From NCBI GenBank assembly GCA_022836915.1, contig CP094668.1:2480001-2544000 (forward strand): a stretch of DNA of 64,000 bases, given 5' to 3'. Position 1 is the first letter of the stretch. Each line of letters opens with the position of its first letter. The translations under genes and the position numbers were made by a program. Shown one piece after another: positions 60,200 to 64,000 of this stretch. Source of the stretch: Paenibacillus sp. OVF10. Its GTDB lineage: Bacteria; Bacillota; Bacilli; Paenibacillales; Paenibacillaceae. The notes beneath the pieces were generated by a model. That model worked only from the letters and a program-made list of their open reading frames with translations. It made no database searches and was not told the DNA's origin.

Positions 60200-60751
60200 A
60201 TGTTATATGAGGACCCATTCATTCAGACGATCATCAAACACGAGCAATTAATGCATGACCTGCGGAGAGTTCGTAGTCTCCATTTGCCTCAAAGTTACAT
60301 AGGTGCAGGATATATTCGTAATTATATCTGGGATGTTCTGCATGGATATGATCTTCGTGAACTTCATAGCGATATTGATGTTGTTTATTATGATGCGTCA
60401 GACCTGCGTGAGGAACGAGACATCGAGTTGGAGCGTCAGCTTCGTGAGTTGACAGGTAATGCCAAGTGGTCGGTCAAAAATCAGGCGAGAATGCATCTGC
60501 GCAATGGCACAGTTCCTTATCATTCTACTGAAGATGCGCTTCGCTATTGGCCAGAAGTTGTGACTGCCATAGGAGTACAGTTGGATGAAGAGGATCAGGT
60601 GAACATCTGTGCTCCGCATGGTTTGCATGATCTGTATCAACTCGTAGTCCGCAAAAGTCCTTTCTTCACGGATGCTGACTATTATAATCAGAGAGTACAG
60701 AAGAAGCGCTGGCAGGAACAATGGCCGAAACTAACGATAATAACAGCTTGA
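60200..60751 (+). CDS. Nucleotidyltransferase family protein (PF06042 type)
   Basis: A 183-residue protein. YIGAGYIRNYIWDVLHGYD and LHSDIDVVYYDASD form the GG/GA and DxD motifs of the nucleotidyltransferase fold, and VNICAPHGLHDLYQLVVRKSP is typical of this family (YiaP/YhjG-like). The nucleotide and acceptor are unknown. Good ribosome site AGGAGGCAG. The YdcF gene follows after 50 bp. Confidence 0.82.
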   Translation: MLYEDPFIQTIIKHEQLMHDLRRVRSLHLPQSYIGAGYIRNYIWDVLHGYDLRELHSDIDVVYYDASDLREERDIELERQLRELTGNAKWSVKNQARMHLRNGTVPYHSTEDALRYWPEVVTAIGVQLDEEDQVNICAPHGLHDLYQLVVRKSPFFTDADYYNQRVQKKRWQEQWPKLTIITA

Positions 60752-60801
60752 ATAATAAGTGATTTGCGGAATAGTGGGTACAAGAAGGAGTGTCTACGGA
60801 T

Positions 60802-61534
60802 TTGATAAAAAAGTTCTTACAAAAAAATGGACTGATCATTGATCTTGTCCTGTTGGCATGTTTTGTGGCATTTCTGGCCTTCTGGGGCCAAAGGTTTGCA
60901 GTCATGTTTTTGGAATGATCACGGTGGCTTTTATCGTACTAAGAGGGATTGACTATCAGAAGCATGTTATTTTGAAACGGATTATCCTTACCGGATTTGG
61001 CGTGGTTGCCGTCTCTTTTGTCATTATTGAAGCACTTGTATTCACACAGCTTGGTGCGAATGATCCGGAAGAAGCGGACTATGTCATTATTCTGGGTTCA
61101 GGCATCCGTGGAACGGAATTGTCATTGACCCTAAAACAAAGGTTAGATGCAAGTCTGGACTACATTCGCAGTCACCCTCAGACACCGGTCATTGTATCGG
61201 GTGGACAGGGACCCGGGGAATCGATTCCCGAAGCGCTCGCCATGAAAAACTATCTAATTGAACAGGGGATTCCCCCGCCCAAGTCATTATGGAAGATCGC
61301 TCCACAAGTACACAGGAGAATTTGGCCTTTTCCAAAAAAATCATTCTTGAATCCGGGTTAGAGCACCCTGAGATCATGATTGTCACCAGTGACTATCATA
61401 TGTTCCGTTCCAAATACATCGCTGCCAAGAACGGTTATGCGGCAGAATACGGCATATCGGCCCCGTCACCAGGATATTTGAAACCCGTCAACATGATCCG
61501 TGAATATTTTGCTACGATCAAAACATTTATCTAA
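60802..61534 (+). CDS. YdcF family (DUF218) membrane protein (two frameshifts)
   Basis: Two N-terminal transmembrane segments (about 10-28 and 35-80), then the DUF218 domain: ADYVIILGSGI, IVSGGQGPGESIPEA, MKNYLIEQGIPP, IMIVTSDYHMFRSKYIA. TTG 60802 has AAGGAG upstream. Frame breaks at GGGG 60884-60887 and C5 61272-61276; two added bases give 244 residues. The family is linked to envelope and vancomycin-sensitivity phenotypes, mechanism unknown. Confidence 0.82.
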
Positions 61535-61555
61535 TGCACATGACAGAAAAACGGA

Positions 61556-61598
61556 AACAGGACGAAGCGGAGATCTATGATCTATGCTTCGTCTTGTT
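61556..61598. terminator. Bidirectional terminator
   Basis: AACAGGACGAAGC (61556-61568) / GCTTCGTCTTGTT (61586-61598) between the converging YdcF and BlaR1-like genes. Confidence 0.75.
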
Positions 61599-61634
61599 TG
61601 CATATAAGGATGGCTATTACTCCTTAAAGATAGG

Positions 61635-62960
61635 TTATTTTTCTGAAGGAACAGGTACAGCTTTGGTGACCTGGGCCTCGGAAGGGACGGATACGATTTC
61701 AGGAGATCCACCCGTAGAAGGAACAGTTGCTGCTTCTACAACTTTAGCCTCAGAAGGTTTAGTAGTAGAAGGTACAGTAGCAGACGGAACTGGCACAGCT
61801 TCGGAAACTTCATCCTCAGGGAGAGCCACGATTTCAGGAGTTTCGGAAGTAGAAGGAGAAGTTACAGCTTCGGAAATTCCGACCTTGTTGGGAGAAGCTA
61901 CGATTTCAGAAGATCCATCAGTAGAAGGAACAGGCACAGTTTCAGAAGCTTCAGCCTCTACTTTAACCGTATGGTTTGATGCCCATACTGCGGTGGACGT
62001 ACTTACACCTGTAATAAGCAGGAGGGCTCCCATACCTATCATCCAATGTTTCTTTTTCAGTTTCTTTACATTAAACATAATCATCAATCTCCTTTTTAAT
62101 TGTTTGCCTTCACCCGATAGGGACGAACAAAATTGAGCAGGTATTTTCTTGGTTCCCGCCATCACATTTAAAATTGTCTCACCATATCGTCTTCGCTCTT
62201 CATGGGACATCTCTTTCACCACATCTTCATCACAGGCCAACTCGCTCCAGGTATGAATGTCCCGGCGAATCATATGAATCAGGGGATTGAACCAGTGCAG
62301 TGCATTAACGCCCAATGTCAAAGCCTTGACCCAAAGATCTTTATGTTTTAGATGTACCAACTCATGATGAATTACCATGCTGATGTCCATTTTCACCGTA
62401 TTTTCGGGTGGCAGATATATCGTTGGTTTAAACAAGCCAACCAGTATAGGGCTACGTACTAGGGTGCTGTGAGCAAGCGTGATATTACTTTTGAGACCCA
62501 AAGACTCTTTGATTAATGGTAGCTGTATAGCTGCCTCACTATGACGGAGGACTGGCGTACGTGTATGAGATAATTCTTTCAGAAATCTCCGATAACAGTA
62601 CACCTGCCATGCAGAAAAACCAATGACGCCAATGCCCCATACACATAACAAGAACCAGGCTGTGGTTACCGAAATGGTTTGTTCCGGGATAAACGTTCCT
62701 GCAAGTACGCCCGAAGCTGCTGCATTATCCGTACCCGGTATAGTTGATGTCGTTTGGAAGGCAATATCCAAAAGCCATGAAAGGCCAAGAGATACCGGGA
62801 ACAGATAAAACAAGATAGCCAGTTTACCGAGTCTGTAGAGCCACTTGGTCGGAAAAACAGATACGGGTATATGTCGTAGTGCCAAAATACAAACAGAAAC
62901 GATACTTCCCGCCACGGTCAGGCTGCACAGAATTTCAAAAAAGATGTTCATCATCTGCAC
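61635..62960 (-). CDS. BlaR1/MecR1-type M56 metallopeptidase with repetitive tail
   Basis: A 441-residue membrane protease: three N-terminal helices, the zinc motif HHELVHLKH (HExxH at 199-203) with the third ligand Glu240 in ELACDED, then a further helix (about 306-326). Where BlaR1 has a penicillin-binding sensor, this protein has a low-complexity tail (about 335-441) of degenerate repeats based on PVPST-G-SEIV-x-P/SEAV. It follows the BlaI gene directly and would cleave that repressor. ATG 62960; in-frame ATGs at 62954 and 62951 are possible. Intact. Confidence 0.85.
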   Translation of the reverse strand: MQMMNIFFEILCSLTVAGSIVSVCILALRHIPVSVFPTKWLYRLGKLAILFYLFPVSLGLSWLLDIAFQTTSTIPGTDNAAASGVLAGTFIPEQTISVTTAWFLLCVWGIGVIGFSAWQVYCYRRFLKELSHTRTPVLRHSEAAIQLPLIKESLGLKSNITLAHSTLVRSPILVGLFKPTIYLPPENTVKMDISMVIHHELVHLKHKDLWVKALTLGVNALHWFNPLIHMIRRDIHTWSELACDEDVVKEMSHEERRRYGETILNVMAGTKKIPAQFCSSLSGEGKQLKRRLMIMFNVKKLKKKHWMIGMGALLLITGVSTSTAVWASNHTVKVEAEASETVPVPSTDGSSEIVASPNKVGISEAVTSPSTSETPEIVALPEDEVSEAVPVPSATVPSTTKPSEAKVVEAATVPSTGGSPEIVSVPSEAQVTKAVPVPSEK

Positions 62961-63333
62961 CTACTTTTCCGAAAGCCATTTTTTCAGTTCTGAAATGTCA
63001 TCGTCTGAAAGCTTGTCGCCATCATACATGGCCGAAACCAAATTCTTGACTGAACCTTGATAGAGTCCATCAAGAACATGCTGCGTTTCCTGTAGTTTGT
63101 AATCTTCAGGCTGTAGAAGAGGTACATAATCATTGGTTCGTCCACGTCTCGTGACGGTAAGTGCGCCTTTATCCACCAACCGTGACAAAAAGTAGACATA
63201 GTCTGCGCTTTCCACGCTTTCCCTTCTCAGCGAATATGTCTAATAGTTCTGTCGAGGTGACGGGTGGATCGCATGACCATATAACGACCATTAACTCCAT
63301 TTCTGTTTCGGATAATTTTTGAATCTGGTTCAC
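62961..63333 (-). CDS. BlaI/MecI family transcriptional repressor (two frameshifts)
   Basis: GTG 63331-63333 with AAGGAG about 8 bases upstream gives MNQIQKLSETEMELMVVIW, the winged-helix start of BlaI. The frame breaks near 63224-63225 and at A5 63187-63191 (T5 on the coding strand); the three pieces join as KAWKAQTMSTFLSRLVDKGALTVTRRGRTN, the BlaI recognition helix and wing. Two added bases give 124 residues, a normal BlaI. The stop adjoins the BlaR1-like ATG. It likely binds the dyads at 63378-63419. Confidence 0.83.
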
Positions 63334-63377
63334 CGTGAACACTCCTTAACATCGTTATGCGTCCATAACGATCGTAT

Positions 63378-63394
63378 TACTACACTACGTAGTA
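63378..63394. promoter_or_regulatory. Dyad 1 upstream of blaI (operator candidate)
   Basis: TACTAC-ACTAC-GTAGTA, with the nested palindrome ACTACGTAGT, 45 bp before the BlaI start. BlaI sites are TACA/TGTA-type dyads, and this one has the related TACTAC/GTAGTA arms. Confidence 0.6.
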
Positions 63395-63404
63395 CGTATA
63401 AACT

Positions 63405-63419
63405 ACTACAACTTGTAGT
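63405..63419. promoter_or_regulatory. Dyad 2 upstream of blaI (operator candidate)
   Basis: ACTACAA-C-TTGTAGT, a perfect 7-bp dyad whose arms contain TACA/TGTA, 26 bp centre-to-centre from dyad 1. On the minus strand it sits between a TTGACT -35 (63424-63429) and the likely -10. Confidence 0.65.
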
Positions 63420-63457
63420 GGATAGTCAAGTTATCCTGATAGATGATTGCCAAACCA

Positions 63458-63466
63458 TGTTATAAT
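63458..63466 (+). promoter_or_regulatory. Extended -10 promoter
   Basis: TGTTATAAT with perfect TATAAT (63461-63466), 35 bp before the last gene of the window. Confidence 0.55.
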
Positions 63467-63500
63467 ATAGGTCATTAATAGAAGAACGATGTAGGAGTGA

Positions 63501-64000
63501 ATGATCATTACAGCATATCAATTACCTGCTCTCTATGAGCAGAAGCGAGTTTCAATGCACGAGATGGAAGAGATTGTACGCCTGTTGTCCCAGACACCGC
63601 TATTATACGATGATGGACAGAGCATTCAGGTTCAGGATTACATGGGAGGCTTGGAGGTCGAACTTGAGCATGAGGTACGCCGTGCAGTGACCGAGTTGTA
63701 TGAACTGGCTGTTCAGGCTTGCCGCGCCTTCGTCGATCCATTGACGTACGAGCAACTTCAGGATGCGCTTGGGTTACAGGCTGAATTATGGCAGGAGGAA
63801 GTGCTTACTCTTGCGAAGTGGATGGATTGGCTGAAGCAGATCAGTGAAGGGAAGAGAACACTCCCCGAGTACAACTTTACAGCCATGCTTGGCAATCTGC
63901 CAGACGGATTCATGATCCATGATTTTTATGATGAACTCCGATATCAGCTGGAACAAAACCCTGCACACGCATGGGCTATCGACGAGCGGGATCGCTTGTA
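63501..64000 (+). CDS. Protein of unknown function (partial, runs off the window)
   Basis: An open frame of 166 codons from ATG 63501 to the window end, without stop. GGAG lies only 3 bases before the ATG. The start is MIITAYQLPALYEQKRVSMHEM; it is rich in Glu, Leu and Gln, looks mostly helical and has no signal peptide or membrane segment. I do not recognise the family. The opposite-strand frames here are shorter and lack ribosome sites. Confidence 0.6.
   Translation, partial: MIITAYQLPALYEQKRVSMHEMEEIVRLLSQTPLLYDDGQSIQVQDYMGGLEVELEHEVRRAVTELYELAVQACRAFVDPLTYEQLQDALGLQAELWQEEVLTLAKWMDWLKQISEGKRTLPEYNFTAMLGNLPDGFMIHDFYDELRYQLEQNPAHAWAIDERDRL

Noticed and set aside
61635..61960. CRISPR-like or tandem DNA repeat in the BlaR1-like tail
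   Set aside because: The units are degenerate and in frame as protein repeats, without regular spacers.
61534..62136. 200-codon plus-strand frame rich in Thr, Ser, Glu and Gly
   Set aside because: It is the antisense reading of the repetitive BlaR1-like tail; the minus strand carries the HExxH protease.

Overview
The window looks like a chromosomal segment of a Paenibacillus-type, spore-forming Firmicute. The clues are a Spo0M gene, a protein with S-layer homology (SLH) domains, a Bce-type peptide-antibiotic module, several Paenibacillus-style carbohydrate ABC loci (LplB/YtcP permeases, a membrane-bound AraC sensor-regulator, DUF5696 and Yip1 proteins), strong AGGAGG ribosome sites and moderate GC. 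I saw no tRNA, rRNA, CRISPR array, insertion sequence or prophage.

Layout. 1-6.3 kb: a fructose-type PTS (IIA-IIB-IIC), a GH38 alpha-mannosidase and a PRD/EIIB/EIIA regulator, probably for uptake and cleavage of an alpha-mannoside such as mannosylglycerate. 6.4-14 kb: single housekeeping and stress genes (Spo0M, two methyltransferases, a cupin, an AAC(6')-like acetyltransferase, a bacillithiol-transferase-like protein, GNATs, VOC, SDR), plus a ZTP riboswitch with its terminator in front of an N-terminally truncated DJ-1/PfpI gene. 14.2-18.7 kb: a BceRSAB-like module with an inverted-repeat operator. 18.9-29.2 kb: a ClbS-like protein overlapping a pgsA-like gene, a MalT-type LuxR regulator, an SLH-LRR surface protein, GNATs, and an rtcB/DUF4272 pair. 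29.4-44.8 kb: a 15-kb mannan-type locus with a divergent LacI regulator, a cre/promoter/operator region, two solute-binding proteins, four permeases, an NHL/TPR membrane protein, a Yip1 protein, a DUF5696 protein and a cytoplasmic GH26 enzyme. 45.5-57.2 kb: a second polysaccharide locus with a binding protein, two permeases, a CACHE-like/AraC regulator, a Cys-type sulfatase, a PL11-like lyase, the formylglycine-generating enzyme (FGE) that would mature the sulfatase, and a DUF1349 protein. 57.2-64 kb: an MFS/TetR pair with twin operators, an AraC-GyrI regulator, a nucleotidyltransferase, a YdcF protein, a BlaI/BlaR1-like pair with tandem dyads, and the start of an unknown gene.

One technical feature dominates. 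In 22 genes the conserved protein continues in another frame, and adding 30 single bases in all, nearly all within short homopolymers, restores full-length reading frames. Every change is a one-base loss. I read these as homopolymer undercalls in the assembly rather than real decay, and I give each gene its full span. Only the DJ-1/PfpI remnant looks genuinely truncated.
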